Part shown: piece by piece, positions 54,586-63,297 of the stretch | Position numbering within the stretch: the first letter of the stretch is position 1 | How the letters are laid out: each line of letters opens with the position of its first letter | Assembly: GCF_028473665.1 (NCBI RefSeq) | Contig: NZ_CP098774.1 | Span: 3,500,501 to 3,564,500, forward strand | Source of the DNA: Sphingomonas sp. QA11 | Lineage (GTDB): Bacteria > Pseudomonadota > Alphaproteobacteria > Sphingomonadales > Sphingomonadaceae | Direction: 5' to 3' | DNA length: 64,000 nt | Position numbers and translations under genes: made by a program | Notes under the pieces: model-generated | The model's input: the letters and a program-made list of their open reading frames with translations, nothing else | Databases searched by the model: none | What the model was told of the DNA's origin: nothing

Positions 54586-55931
54586 CGTGGCCTCCGGGGC
54601 AGGGTAATCATGGCTGTCACTCCGGGGTAATTGTCATCGAGGCGGACGGTGCCGCCATGCGCCCTGGCGATCGCCGCCACGAGGCTGAGGCCCAGACCAT
54701 GGCCCGGTGTGGTGCGGCTGCTTTCCAGCCGCGCGAAGCGCGCGAACACGCGTTCGCGATCAGCTTCCGGGATGCCCGGCCCCCTGTCGCTCACGACAAG
54801 CTGGACGCCCTCCTCGCCGGCAGCCAGGGCGATACCGATCGCGGTGCCGGGCGGCGTGTGGCGAAGCGCGTTGTCGAGCAGGTTCACGACAAGCTGCGCG
54901 ATCAGTTCCCGATTGCCGTCGATCTCGACATCGGGCGCGATGCTGCGCAACAATTGCCGGCCGGAATCTTCCGCCGAGGGCAGATAGGAATCGGCGAGAT
55001 CGGTCATAAGGCCGCTCAGGTCGAGCCGACTCATGCGCACGACGACACCCCCAGCCTCGACCTCCGAAATGCTCAGGATCGCGGCGAACAGGTCGAGCAT
55101 GTCCTCGGTCTGCTCGATCGCCTGCTGCATCGCCGTCCGCAGCGCCGGCGCATCAGCGTTACTCGCCAGCGCGATATCGAGCTTCTGCCGCAAGCGCGCG
55201 AGCGGCGTACGCAGGTCATGCGCTATGTCGCCCGACACCTGGCGCAGATTGTCGAGCAGCCCGGCAATCCGGTCGAGCATCTGATTGAGCGTTTCGGACA
55301 ACCGGTCGAATTCGTCGCCCGTGCCGGACAACGGCATGCGTTGCGCCAGATCGCCGCCGATGATCGCGTCAGCCGTCCGATTGATCGCGCCGAGCCGCCG
55401 TCCGAGTGCACCACTCAACAAGAAGGTCCCGATGACGCCGATGGCGGCGATCAGGCTGAAGGCGATCGCGAACAAAGGGATTATCCGGCCGTCGAGTTCC
55501 TCGATCGCTTCGGGGTCGGCGCCGACGATCAGCGTGCCGTCATCGGCGGTGCGCGACGCGAAGGCGCGCGTATCGTCCAGCATGCCGCCGTCCTTGACGA
55601 ACCACATGTTCGACCAGCCGGTTGGCGGGATCGCGGTCACCTTGCGCCCGGCGTGCAACCGGCCCGCGGCGTCGAGCACGGCGTAGCGCATATCGCCCCG
55701 CTCCTGGCGCGCGCGCTCAGCGATGATCTTCTCCAGCCCGCCTGCCCCGAGGTTGCTCGCCTCGCGCAGAATGGCACCGCGTTCGGTCACCACCCGCTGC
55801 TCGAGTTCGTAGCGCAGCTCCTGCCGGATCGCCCAGTACATGGCCGTACCCAGCGCGAGGATCAGCACCGTGAAGGCGAGACTGTAAAAGGCCGCGAACC
55901 GGAACGCGGTCGAGGAAGGCAATCTAGGCAT
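54582..55931 (-). CDS. Sensor histidine kinase
   Basis: The 449-residue membrane kinase has a first helix (AAFYSLAFTVLILALGTAMY), a periplasmic sensor of about 120 residues, a second helix (IIPLFAIAFSLIAAIGVIG), a HAMP region, the phospho-acceptor histidine in SGDIAHDLRTPLARL, and the ATPase motifs NLLDNALRHT, DRGPGIP and GHGLGLSL. The ATG at 55931 lies within the last codons of the response regulator. It probably senses the pump's substrate or envelope damage. Confidence 0.92.
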   Translation of the reverse strand: MPRLPSSTAFRFAAFYSLAFTVLILALGTAMYWAIRQELRYELEQRVVTERGAILREASNLGAGGLEKIIAERARQERGDMRYAVLDAAGRLHAGRKVTAIPPTGWSNMWFVKDGGMLDDTRAFASRTADDGTLIVGADPEAIEELDGRIIPLFAIAFSLIAAIGVIGTFLLSGALGRRLGAINRTADAIIGGDLAQRMPLSGTGDEFDRLSETLNQMLDRIAGLLDNLRQVSGDIAHDLRTPLARLRQKLDIALASNADAPALRTAMQQAIEQTEDMLDLFAAILSISEVEAGGVVVRMSRLDLSGLMTDLADSYLPSAEDSGRQLLRSIAPDVEIDGNRELIAQLVVNLLDNALRHTPPGTAIGIALAAGEEGVQLVVSDRGPGIPEADRERVFARFARLESSRTTPGHGLGLSLVAAIARAHGGTVRLDDNYPGVTAMITLPRRPR

Positions 55932-56604
55932 CGGCGTCGAACAGATAGCCGGCACCCCGGATCGTCTGGATCCGGTCGCGGCCGGAACCGGCGTTGAGCT
56001 TCGACCGGAGCCGGCTGATATGCGTTTCGACGATGTTGGTCTTTGGATCGAAATGAAAATTCCACACGCGTTCGAGCAGCATCGTCCGGGTCACCACCCG
56101 CCCCGCATTGCGGATCAATTGTTCAAGCAGGGCGAATTCCCGCGCCTGGACCTCGATGCGTTGCCCGGCGCGACGCACCTCGCGCTTCAGCAGGTCCATC
56201 TCGACATCGCCCGCGCGCAGCACGGTCTCCGTCGCGACCGCTGCCGGCCGCCGCGACAGGGCGTTGAGCCGCGCGGTCAGCTCAGTGAAGGCGAAGGGCT
56301 TGACCAGATAATCGTCGGCGCCTGTCTCGAGGCCCGCGACACGATCCTCCACCCGCGACAGCGCGGTCAGCATCAGCACCGGGGTGGCGATGCCCGCCGA
56401 GCGGATCGACCGCAGGATCGTCATGCCATCCAGCACGGGCAGCATGCGGTCGAGGATGATCGCGTCGAACGGTTCGCCGGTCGCGAGGAACATCGCGTCG
56501 CGACCATCGGCAGCAGTGGTCACCACATGGCCGAGCTCGCGCAGGCCGCGCTCGATATAATCGCGCGTCTCGCCATCATCTTCAGCGACCAGCACTTTCA
56601 ACAC
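55924..56604 (-). CDS. OmpR family response regulator
   Basis: The 226-residue protein has a receiver domain (VLVAEDDGETRDYIERGL, phospho-acceptor Asp in AIILDRMLPVLDG, conserved Lys in DYLVKPF) and a winged-helix output domain (EVRRAGQRIEVQAREFALLE, VETHISRLRSKL). I choose the GTG at 56604, which has AGGAGG five bases upstream; an ATG at 56619 precedes that site. It heads the operon that includes the RND pump and should control it. Confidence 0.92.
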   Translation of the reverse strand: MLKVLVAEDDGETRDYIERGLRELGHVVTTAADGRDAMFLATGEPFDAIILDRMLPVLDGMTILRSIRSAGIATPVLMLTALSRVEDRVAGLETGADDYLVKPFAFTELTARLNALSRRPAAVATETVLRAGDVEMDLLKREVRRAGQRIEVQAREFALLEQLIRNAGRVVTRTMLLERVWNFHFDPKTNIVETHISRLRSKLNAGSGRDRIQTIRGAGYLFDADA

Positions 56605-56730
56605 CGCGTCCTCCTGCATCGGCTTTGCACCAGCGCGGATTGGTCACCCTTTTCGCGCTTTATACAAATCGCCAATATTGGACGGCGACGATAGCTGGAT
56701 CGTCGTCGCGGATGCGGCGACCGCGCGCGG

Positions 56731-57789
56731 CTATTTTTCCGACACGACCATCAGGCGGAACGTACCCGGCTTCGCCTCCGGTCGCGGCTTGCCGCTCGCG
56801 TCCTTCGTCCACAGGAGGTCGGCGGTCGAGCTGAAGGCCCGGTGGCTCTTCGGGTCGATCGACACCGTCTTGGCATAATCGTCGATCGGCAGCGTCTGGT
56901 TGACCGCGTAGTGAGTCTTGTCGACCTGGTCGATGATCGTCCAGCCGCCCTTGCGGTTGGCGACGAAAATCCGGTCCTTCGCATCGTCATAGGCAATGCC
57001 GTCGGGATCGTCGCCAACCTTCACGGTCGCGACGATCTTGCCGGTGTCGGCATCGACCACGACCATCAGCGAATTGCCGGTGCAGCCGCTGAACAGCAAA
57101 CGATCGGACGGGTCGAATGCCAACGGCCCCGGGCCATCGCACCCGTCGAGCTTGATCATCCGCGCGAGCGCCAGCGTCTTCGTGTCGATCTCGGCAATGG
57201 CATTGCCCTCTTCGAGATTGACCCAGACCTTGCCCTGGCCATCGGCCTGCGAAAATTCGGGCGCCTTGGGCAATTTGATCGTCTTGATGACGGCAGCCTT
57301 GGCCGGATCGATCACGCTGATATCGGCCGAGCCGCCGTTGAAGGCGAAGATCATTCCCGATGCCGTGTCATGCACGATTGAATCCGGCTTCTGCCCGGTC
57401 GGGATCGTCGTGATCGCCTTGCCGTTCGAAAGGTCGAACATCACCACCGCGTTCTGGCCTCCATCTGTGACAAAACCATGCCCCCGCGCCGGATCGAGCG
57501 CGACGCCATGCGACACCTTCAGCCCTTCCACCTGAAACAGCGGTTTCAGCGTGGCAAGATCAAGCGCATGCACCGTCGTCGAATGAGTGACGTACAGGCG
57601 GTTCGAATCTGAATCGACCGTGAGATAATCGCCCCGGCCGTCGCCGGGCAGCGGCACCTTAGTGACCCGGAAAGCAATGGGGGCCGCCGCCGTCGCATTG
57701 CCGGCGGATGCTGCCTCGCCACCGGTGGATGCGGAATGACAGCCGGCAAGCATGGCCATAGCAGCGGAGCAGGCAAGTAAATTACGCAT
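56731..57789 (-). CDS. YncE-like beta-propeller lipoprotein
   Basis: The 352-residue protein has a lipobox (MAMLAGCHS, Cys16) and then a seven-blade propeller of YncE/YVTN type (DYLTVDSDSNRLYVTHSTTV, GHGFVTDGGQNAVVMFDLSN, GKIVATVKVGDDPDGIAYDD). Such proteins bind ligands or partner proteins in the periplasm, and YncE-like genes often follow TonB receptor genes, as here. The ATG at 57789 has CCGGAGG upstream. It may take part in the handling of the adjacent receptor's ligand. Confidence 0.87.
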   Translation of the reverse strand: MRNLLACSAAMAMLAGCHSASTGGEAASAGNATAAAPIAFRVTKVPLPGDGRGDYLTVDSDSNRLYVTHSTTVHALDLATLKPLFQVEGLKVSHGVALDPARGHGFVTDGGQNAVVMFDLSNGKAITTIPTGQKPDSIVHDTASGMIFAFNGGSADISVIDPAKAAVIKTIKLPKAPEFSQADGQGKVWVNLEEGNAIAEIDTKTLALARMIKLDGCDGPGPLAFDPSDRLLFSGCTGNSLMVVVDADTGKIVATVKVGDDPDGIAYDDAKDRIFVANRKGGWTIIDQVDKTHYAVNQTLPIDDYAKTVSIDPKSHRAFSSTADLLWTKDASGKPRPEAKPGTFRLMVVSEK

Positions 57790-58009
57790 GATTCCTCCGG
57801 ATTCCATTGCCTTATGCTTTTCCGGTGAAGTGGATTATCGATGAATTTCCCGACTCATAGTCGAGGTGAACCGTATTCACCGTCCATCCTCTCGATCTTC
57901 TTAAAAGCTGCAGCACAAGTGCCGGCGCCTTTTCGGCGCCTCGCCTGCGTTTTCAAGTTACAAGTGTGTAATGTATCTTGTCGTCGGAGTGTCATTCGTA
58001 AATGACCGG

Positions 58010-58053
58010 CGCCTGCCGGAATTCGACCTCGGCCTCTTCCGGCTCGGCAGGCG
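58010..58053 (-). terminator. Stem-loop downstream of the siderophore receptor gene
   Basis: CGCCTGCCG (58010-58018) pairs with CGGCAGGCG (58045-58053), with a possible inner CCGGAA/TTCCGG pairing, starting 10 bases past the receptor stop on the minus strand. A second short hairpin (GGCGCC-N5-GGCGCC) lies further downstream. The rest of the gap to the YncE gene should hold its promoter. Confidence 0.55.
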
Positions 58054-58062
58054 AGAGGACAG

Positions 58063-60255
58063 CTAGAGCTCGATGGAAGCCGATACTTTGACCGTGCGCG
58101 GCGCGCCCTGCAGCAACGAGGTGCCGAACGAGTCGAACGAGGAAGCCCAATAGCGTTTGTTGGCGACGTTATCGACGGTGGCGCGCAGGGTCAGCGGATT
58201 GCCGCCGACCAGCAGGACATAGCGCGCGCCGAGATCGAATCGGGTCCAGGACGGAATCTCGAGCGTGTTGGCGGCATTGACCTGCTGCTTCCCGGTATTG
58301 ACGACCCGGCCGGTCAGCGTGGCACCGGGCAGGAAGCCCAGATCCCATTCGACATTCGCGTTGGCGAGATAGTCGGGCACGCCGACCGCGGTGTTGCCGT
58401 CGTTCGCGCCACCCAGCGTCTTGCGCAACCTCGCCTGGTTCACCGAACCACCGGCAATGACACGAAGTCCATGCGTGATCTCGCCGTCGATGCTCAGTTC
58501 GATACCGCGATTGCGCTGCAGGCCGAACAGCCCGAATGTCGTTGCCGTCGGATTGGCCGGTGTCGGGGTGGGAACGCTGTACGCGCTCGGCAATTCGGTC
58601 TGGTACAAGGCAAGCGAGGCGTTGAACCGGCCAAGGCCGATCTTCCCGCCGACTTCATATTGAGTCGATACATAGGCCGGGAAGATCTGGCCCATATTGA
58701 TGTTGCCCGCACCTGCCACGGCGCCCTGTTGCAAGCCCTCGATCCGGTTGGCGAACAGCGACAGGCCGGTAACCGGCTTGATCACCAGCCCGACGACCGG
58801 CGTCACGGCACTGGTCCTGAGTTTCGTCGTCAGGTCGCCCGCCGCGATCCCGTTCGCCGGGTCGGCGTTATAGGCATAAGAACGCGTGTCGATCGTCTGC
58901 AGCCGGAGGCCGGCGGTGAGCAGGATCCTGTCGTCCCAGAAACCGAGCGTATCCGACGCGAACATGCTGCCCAGCTTCGAGCGGCCGACGGGGAAGGGAT
59001 CGGCCAGATTACCGCCGACCAGCGTCGAGCCGGGCAGCGCGACCCTGGGCGTGTTGTAGAGATTGGTGGCATAGCCGACAAAGCCGGGGCCATAGAGGAA
59101 GTCATAGGCGTTGCGGTTGACCTGCCAGATCATCGACCCGCCAAGATTGAATTCCTGGGTGATGCCGCCGGCCGCCAGCTTGATGCGAATCCCGGCCTGC
59201 GCCGTCTCGTTATTGTCGGTGCGCGGCACGAACAGCGCGTTGCCGTTGGCGTCCCCCGTCACTGCATTGGTCACGGTGATGCCGTCGTAAATGCCCCGCT
59301 CCGACCCGTCGCGCGCGCCGAACGCGGCATAGAGCATGGCATTGTCGGACAGGTCATATTCGCCGCGCACCGCGCCGAAGATGTCGCGGAGCGTGGTGTA
59401 GGAGAAGGCCTGGCCGTAATTGTGATCGGCGGCCGGCACCGCGGGGACCGTAGCGCCGACAGTCACCTTCGGCCTGAGATTGCGAATCTGCACGCGCTGA
59501 TAGGCAAGGTCGAGCGAGAGCCGAACGCGGTCGCTGTGCCAGTCGAGACCGGCGCCGAGCACGGCCGTACGACGGAATTCATTGTCGATCGCGACATCGC
59601 CCGATCGATAGGCGCCGTTGATTCGAATGCCGAAGGCGTCGTCGTCGCCGAAGCGGCGCGACACGTCGAAGCTGCCGCCGAAATGCGACCCGCTGCTGTA
59701 GTTGGCCGTGACCCGGGTCAGCGGCGTGGGGCCGGCGCGTTTCGATACGAGATTGACGCTGCCGCCGACCCCTGTCCCGCCCGGCGCGGCGCCGTTCAGG
59801 AAGGCGCTTGCGCCGTTCAGCACCTGCACCGAATCATAGAGCTCAGGCGCGACGAGCTGACGCGGGGCCAGCCCGTAGAGCCCGTTGAAGCCGACATCGT
59901 CACCGGCCAGGGTGAAGCCGCGAATGACGAACTGTTCGGCGGCGTTGCCGAAGCCATAGGTCGTGCGGATCGACGGATCATTCTCCAATACCTGACCCAA
60001 TGTCTGCGGCTGCTGGTTGAGGATCAGCGCGGCGTTGTAGCTCGTGATGCTGAACGGCACGTCCTCGGCCGCCTTGTCGCCGAGCACGCCGACCTGCCCG
60101 CCACGCCTTACCTCGGTCTGGTTGCCTTTCTGGGCGGTCACGATGATGTCAGCGTCCGACGGCGCCGATTCCTGTGCCCAGCCCGGCGTGGCGAGCGCCA
60201 GCGCCGAGCCGGAAAGCGCGAGGCGTGAGACGAAGCTGAAGATGGACCTGGACAC
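58063..60255 (-). CDS. TonB-dependent siderophore receptor
   Basis: The 730-residue outer-membrane receptor has a signal peptide ending near LATPGWA-Q, then DADIIVTAQKGNQTEVRRGG, a siderophore-type plug (DVPFSITSYNAALILNQQPQ, FVIRGFTLAGDDVGFNG, NGASAFLNGAAPGGTGVGGS) and a barrel ending in VSASIEL. The plug with TLGQVLENDPSIRT fits FhuA/FcuA-like ferric-siderophore receptors. GTG at 60255 has AAAGGGA upstream; a TTG at 60270 is alternative. The PepSY reductase upstream suggests that ferric ligand is reduced after uptake. Confidence 0.92.
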   Translation of the reverse strand: MSRSIFSFVSRLALSGSALALATPGWAQESAPSDADIIVTAQKGNQTEVRRGGQVGVLGDKAAEDVPFSITSYNAALILNQQPQTLGQVLENDPSIRTTYGFGNAAEQFVIRGFTLAGDDVGFNGLYGLAPRQLVAPELYDSVQVLNGASAFLNGAAPGGTGVGGSVNLVSKRAGPTPLTRVTANYSSGSHFGGSFDVSRRFGDDDAFGIRINGAYRSGDVAIDNEFRRTAVLGAGLDWHSDRVRLSLDLAYQRVQIRNLRPKVTVGATVPAVPAADHNYGQAFSYTTLRDIFGAVRGEYDLSDNAMLYAAFGARDGSERGIYDGITVTNAVTGDANGNALFVPRTDNNETAQAGIRIKLAAGGITQEFNLGGSMIWQVNRNAYDFLYGPGFVGYATNLYNTPRVALPGSTLVGGNLADPFPVGRSKLGSMFASDTLGFWDDRILLTAGLRLQTIDTRSYAYNADPANGIAAGDLTTKLRTSAVTPVVGLVIKPVTGLSLFANRIEGLQQGAVAGAGNINMGQIFPAYVSTQYEVGGKIGLGRFNASLALYQTELPSAYSVPTPTPANPTATTFGLFGLQRNRGIELSIDGEITHGLRVIAGGSVNQARLRKTLGGANDGNTAVGVPDYLANANVEWDLGFLPGATLTGRVVNTGKQQVNAANTLEIPSWTRFDLGARYVLLVGGNPLTLRATVDNVANKRYWASSFDSFGTSLLQGAPRTVKVSASIEL

Positions 60256-60294
60256 GGGATTCCCTTTCAATGGCGCGTTACGCCTGCGTTGAGC

Positions 60295-60489
60295 TCAGGT
60301 TCGTCGGGCACGCATCGCCCAGACCACCGCGACCACAGGGATCGACAGCGCGATCCATGAGGCAACGTCCTCGATGCCGTCTCCGGCGAGCGCGCTGATC
60401 AGGCCAACCGTGCTGACCACCGCGATGGCGACGGGCACGACGAAGATCTGGCGGGCCGTTTGTCCACCGGGCTTGCGAGCGGTCCTCAT
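60295..60489 (-). CDS. Small two-helix membrane protein
   Basis: The 64-residue protein has a basic start (MRTARKPGGQTARQ) and two hydrophobic segments (IFVVPVAIAVVSTVGLISAL and IALSIPVVAVVWAMRARRT). Its ATG overlaps the PepSY stop as ATGA and its end is 39 bases before the receptor start. Small membrane proteins in this position accompany iron-linked PepSY genes, probably as accessory subunits. No function is known. Confidence 0.8.
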   Translation of the reverse strand: MRTARKPGGQTARQIFVVPVAIAVVSTVGLISALAGDGIEDVASWIALSIPVVAVVWAMRARRT

Positions 60490-61643
60490 GCGATCGCCAC
60501 CGGCTCGACCGCGCCGCCGCTCTCGACCTCGCGCACCCGTGCGTCGAGCGGCGTGCGACGCTTGCCCAGCCAGAGGTACAGGCCGGACCCGAGGATGACG
60601 AGCGTGAACAGGTCGAGGATCGCCCACAGGATCTTGAGCGGCAGTCCGCCATAATCGCCGAAATGCAGCGGCTGCGACACCAGCAGCGCCTGCGCATACC
60701 AGGGCAACGGCCGGATCGCGGTCAGCTTGCCCGTCTCCGCATCCACCAGCGCCGGCGTGAGCAGGCGCTTGGTGATCGGCGTTTCGCCCTGCAGGAACAC
60801 GGCATAATGATGCCTGCTGCTGAACCCCCCGCCGGGAAACGCGACGAATTGCGGCCGGTTGCCGGGCGCCGCGGCCTTCGCCGTTTCGACCGCCGCGTTG
60901 ATCGACGCGAGCCGGCCGGGCGCCGGCACCTTCGCATCCTTATAGGCAGCGGTCATCTCGGCCAGGTCGTTCCTCTGCCAAAGCTGGATGATCGGCGTGG
61001 CAAGCGTGTTGATCACACCGGTCACGCCGACGACGCTCGCCCAGGCGAGCGCGACGATGCCGAGCAGGTTATGATAGTCGAGCCACTTGAGCCGCGTACT
61101 GCGCGAGACGCGCACCGTGCCGAAGGCGAGCTTCCGCATGAACGGCGCATAGAGCACCACGCCCGAGACGATCGCGACGAAGAACAACAACCCCATCAGG
61201 CCAAGGAACAGCATGCCGGGCAGTCCGAGGAACATGTCGGTATGCAGCCTCAGCAGGAACGCGATCACGCCGCCGCCGTCGAACGTACCGACCAACGCAC
61301 CGGTGCGACGATCGAACGCGCGGGTCGTCATCTTCGCGGCCGGCGCGTCAGGCGTCGGCCCGGTGGTGATGTTGACCACCGGCCGGTCCTCGTCGAAGCT
61401 CATGAACAGCCCGACCTCGCCCGGCCGTGTCGACAGCGCCGTTCGCATCAGCTCGTCGAGCGACTTGAGCGGCACATCGGCACTGACGCCGACAATCTCC
61501 GGCCGCGCACCCGTCAGCGAGTCGATCTCGTCGTGGAAGATCAGCGGCAGGCCGGTGACGCAGAGCATCAGCAGGAAGCCGGTACAGATGATGCTCGACC
61601 ATTTATGGACGAGATACCACGCGCGGATCGTGCCCCGGTTCAT
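60486..61643 (-). CDS. PepSY-associated TM protein (putative ferric-siderophore reductase)
   Basis: The 385-residue inner-membrane protein has four helices with histidines at family-typical places: WYLVHKWSSIICTGFLLML, RLHTDMFLGLPGMLFLG, LDYHNLLGIVALAW and LVILGSGLYLWLG near the end. The two periplasmic PepSY domains lie between them. Proteins of this size act as inner-membrane reductases for iron siderophores. The box at 61664 suggests control by Fur, and the receptor is encoded in the same operon. Confidence 0.88.
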   Translation of the reverse strand: MNRGTIRAWYLVHKWSSIICTGFLLMLCVTGLPLIFHDEIDSLTGARPEIVGVSADVPLKSLDELMRTALSTRPGEVGLFMSFDEDRPVVNITTGPTPDAPAAKMTTRAFDRRTGALVGTFDGGGVIAFLLRLHTDMFLGLPGMLFLGLMGLLFFVAIVSGVVLYAPFMRKLAFGTVRVSRSTRLKWLDYHNLLGIVALAWASVVGVTGVINTLATPIIQLWQRNDLAEMTAAYKDAKVPAPGRLASINAAVETAKAAAPGNRPQFVAFPGGGFSSRHHYAVFLQGETPITKRLLTPALVDAETGKLTAIRPLPWYAQALLVSQPLHFGDYGGLPLKILWAILDLFTLVILGSGLYLWLGKRRTPLDARVREVESGGAVEPVAIA

Positions 61644-61663
61644 GGGCGAGCATCTCGAGCTAT

Positions 61664-61682
61664 ATTGCGAGGCATTATCAGA
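61664..61682. promoter_or_regulatory. Candidate Fur box upstream of the PepSY/siderophore operon
   Basis: ATTGCGAGGCATTATCAGA shares ATTGCGAG-N3-TTATCA with the piuC box at 28715. It lies 21-39 bases before the PepSY start, where bound Fur would block transcription. Confidence 0.6.
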
Positions 61683-61749
61683 TATCGTTAGCGCAGCGCG
61701 CCCTGTCGAACAAGCGGCCGGACGGGTCCAATTCTCCGAAATTATTGGG

Positions 61750-63228
61750 TCAAACGGGAGCCGCGGCGCCAAGGTCGGCGGCAGCCCGCAGACGGCGGAG
61801 CGCATCGTCCGCCTCGACTTCGTCGAGGCTCGCAAAGCCGAGACGCACCCCCCGTTCGACCGAGGGCGCGATCGCATAGGAGGTTGACGGCGCGAAGCGC
61901 AGGCCGACCGCCGCGCCGTTCCGGTCGATGCGGTCGAGCAGCGCGGAATCCGCGAAGCGCAGCCAGAAGGCCAGCCCGCCATCGGGCACCTCGAATTCGG
62001 CCAGCCCGCCGAAATGACGATCGAGCGCGTCAGCGAAGGCTCGCCGCCGTGCCCCATAGACGATGTTCGTCTTGCGCGCGTGGCGACGCAGTTCACCGGC
62101 GTCGATCAATTCCGCGACAGCATCCTCGGTCAGGGTGTTTCCCTGCCGGTCGAGCGACATCACCTGATGCGCAATCGCGTCGATCACTCGCGTCGGCGCG
62201 ACAATATAGCCGATCCGCAGGCTGGGCAGCGTCAGCTTGGACAGCGACCCGATATAGATGATCCGGCCCGGCGCGTAGCTGGCAAGCGGCAGCAGCGGCT
62301 GCGATTCGAAATGATATTCATGGTCGTAATCATCCTCGATGATCGCAAAGGCGAATTGCCGCGCCAGTTCGAGCAGCCGCAGCCGTCGCTCGGGCCGCAG
62401 CGCCACGGTGGTCGGAAACTGATGATGCGGCGTCAGGAAGATCGCCTTGACGCGGTGCAGCCGGCACATGCGCTCCACAGCCTCGACATCGATGCCGTCA
62501 CGATCGAGCGGGACGCCGACCACCGTCGCGCCCATCGCCTGGAAGACGACGGCGGCCGGGGCGTAGCTGAGCGATTCCATCAGCACGGTATCGCCACGGG
62601 AGAGCAGGATCCGCGCCGCCAGCGCCACCCCCATCTGGCTGCCCCGCGTGATGCAGATATTATCGACTCCGGCGACCACGCCGCGCTGCGCATTGAGCAT
62701 GTCGGCGATGCACTGGCGCAGCACGGCCGATCCGCGCGGATCCCCATAGCGCAACCGGTTGCCGCGCCGCGCCCGCGCGATCGAGTCGCGATAAGCTCGG
62801 GCCAGGAGCTCGGTCGGGAACAGCCGGCAATCAGGGCTCCCCTCGTCGAAGGTGAGCCAGTCGCTGCCCGACAGGACAAAAGGTGCGGTCGCCGTCATCG
62901 CGAAGGGAAATTCGGCTGTGTCGGGCGGTCCTGCCACGCCTTGCGGCTCGAGCGGCTGTTCCGGCAGGTTGGCGGCAACCATCGTGCCGCGCGTTCCCTT
63001 CGATTCAAGCCACCCCTGCGCGGTCAGATCGTCATAGGCGAGCACGATCGTCTTGCGGTTGACTTCAAGCGTCGCGGCAAGCTCCCGGCTGCTGGGCAGA
63101 TAGGTGCCGGGCGCCAGCCGCCCGCGCTGTATCTCGTGGATCAGCGCATGCACGATCTGGAGGTAGAGCGGCATCGCCCGCGTGGCGCTGATCCGCTCGG
63201 ACAGCATCACCTTCCATGGTCGCAGCAT
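61750..63228 (-). CDS. MocR-type regulator (GntR helix-turn-helix fused to aminotransferase fold)
   Basis: The 492-residue protein has a GntR winged helix (IVHALIHEIQRGRLAPGTYL, STRELAATLEVNRKTIVLAY-like SSRELAATLEVNRKTIVLAY) joined to a fold-type I aminotransferase domain with ITRGSQMGVALAARI, IIEDDYDHEYHF, and the PLP lysine in IYIGSLSKLTLPSLRIGY. Such proteins bind PLP or a PLP-substrate aldimine and act as regulators. Its target here is not visible. ATG at 63228 has GGTGAGGG upstream. Confidence 0.92.
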   Translation of the reverse strand: MLRPWKVMLSERISATRAMPLYLQIVHALIHEIQRGRLAPGTYLPSSRELAATLEVNRKTIVLAYDDLTAQGWLESKGTRGTMVAANLPEQPLEPQGVAGPPDTAEFPFAMTATAPFVLSGSDWLTFDEGSPDCRLFPTELLARAYRDSIARARRGNRLRYGDPRGSAVLRQCIADMLNAQRGVVAGVDNICITRGSQMGVALAARILLSRGDTVLMESLSYAPAAVVFQAMGATVVGVPLDRDGIDVEAVERMCRLHRVKAIFLTPHHQFPTTVALRPERRLRLLELARQFAFAIIEDDYDHEYHFESQPLLPLASYAPGRIIYIGSLSKLTLPSLRIGYIVAPTRVIDAIAHQVMSLDRQGNTLTEDAVAELIDAGELRRHARKTNIVYGARRRAFADALDRHFGGLAEFEVPDGGLAFWLRFADSALLDRIDRNGAAVGLRFAPSTSYAIAPSVERGVRLGFASLDEVEADDALRRLRAAADLGAAAPV

Positions 63229-63297
63229 TGGACCCTCACCTGCTCGACTATTCAACCATCCTATGGGCCATGCCGCCAGGAGCGGCAAGCGACCCGC

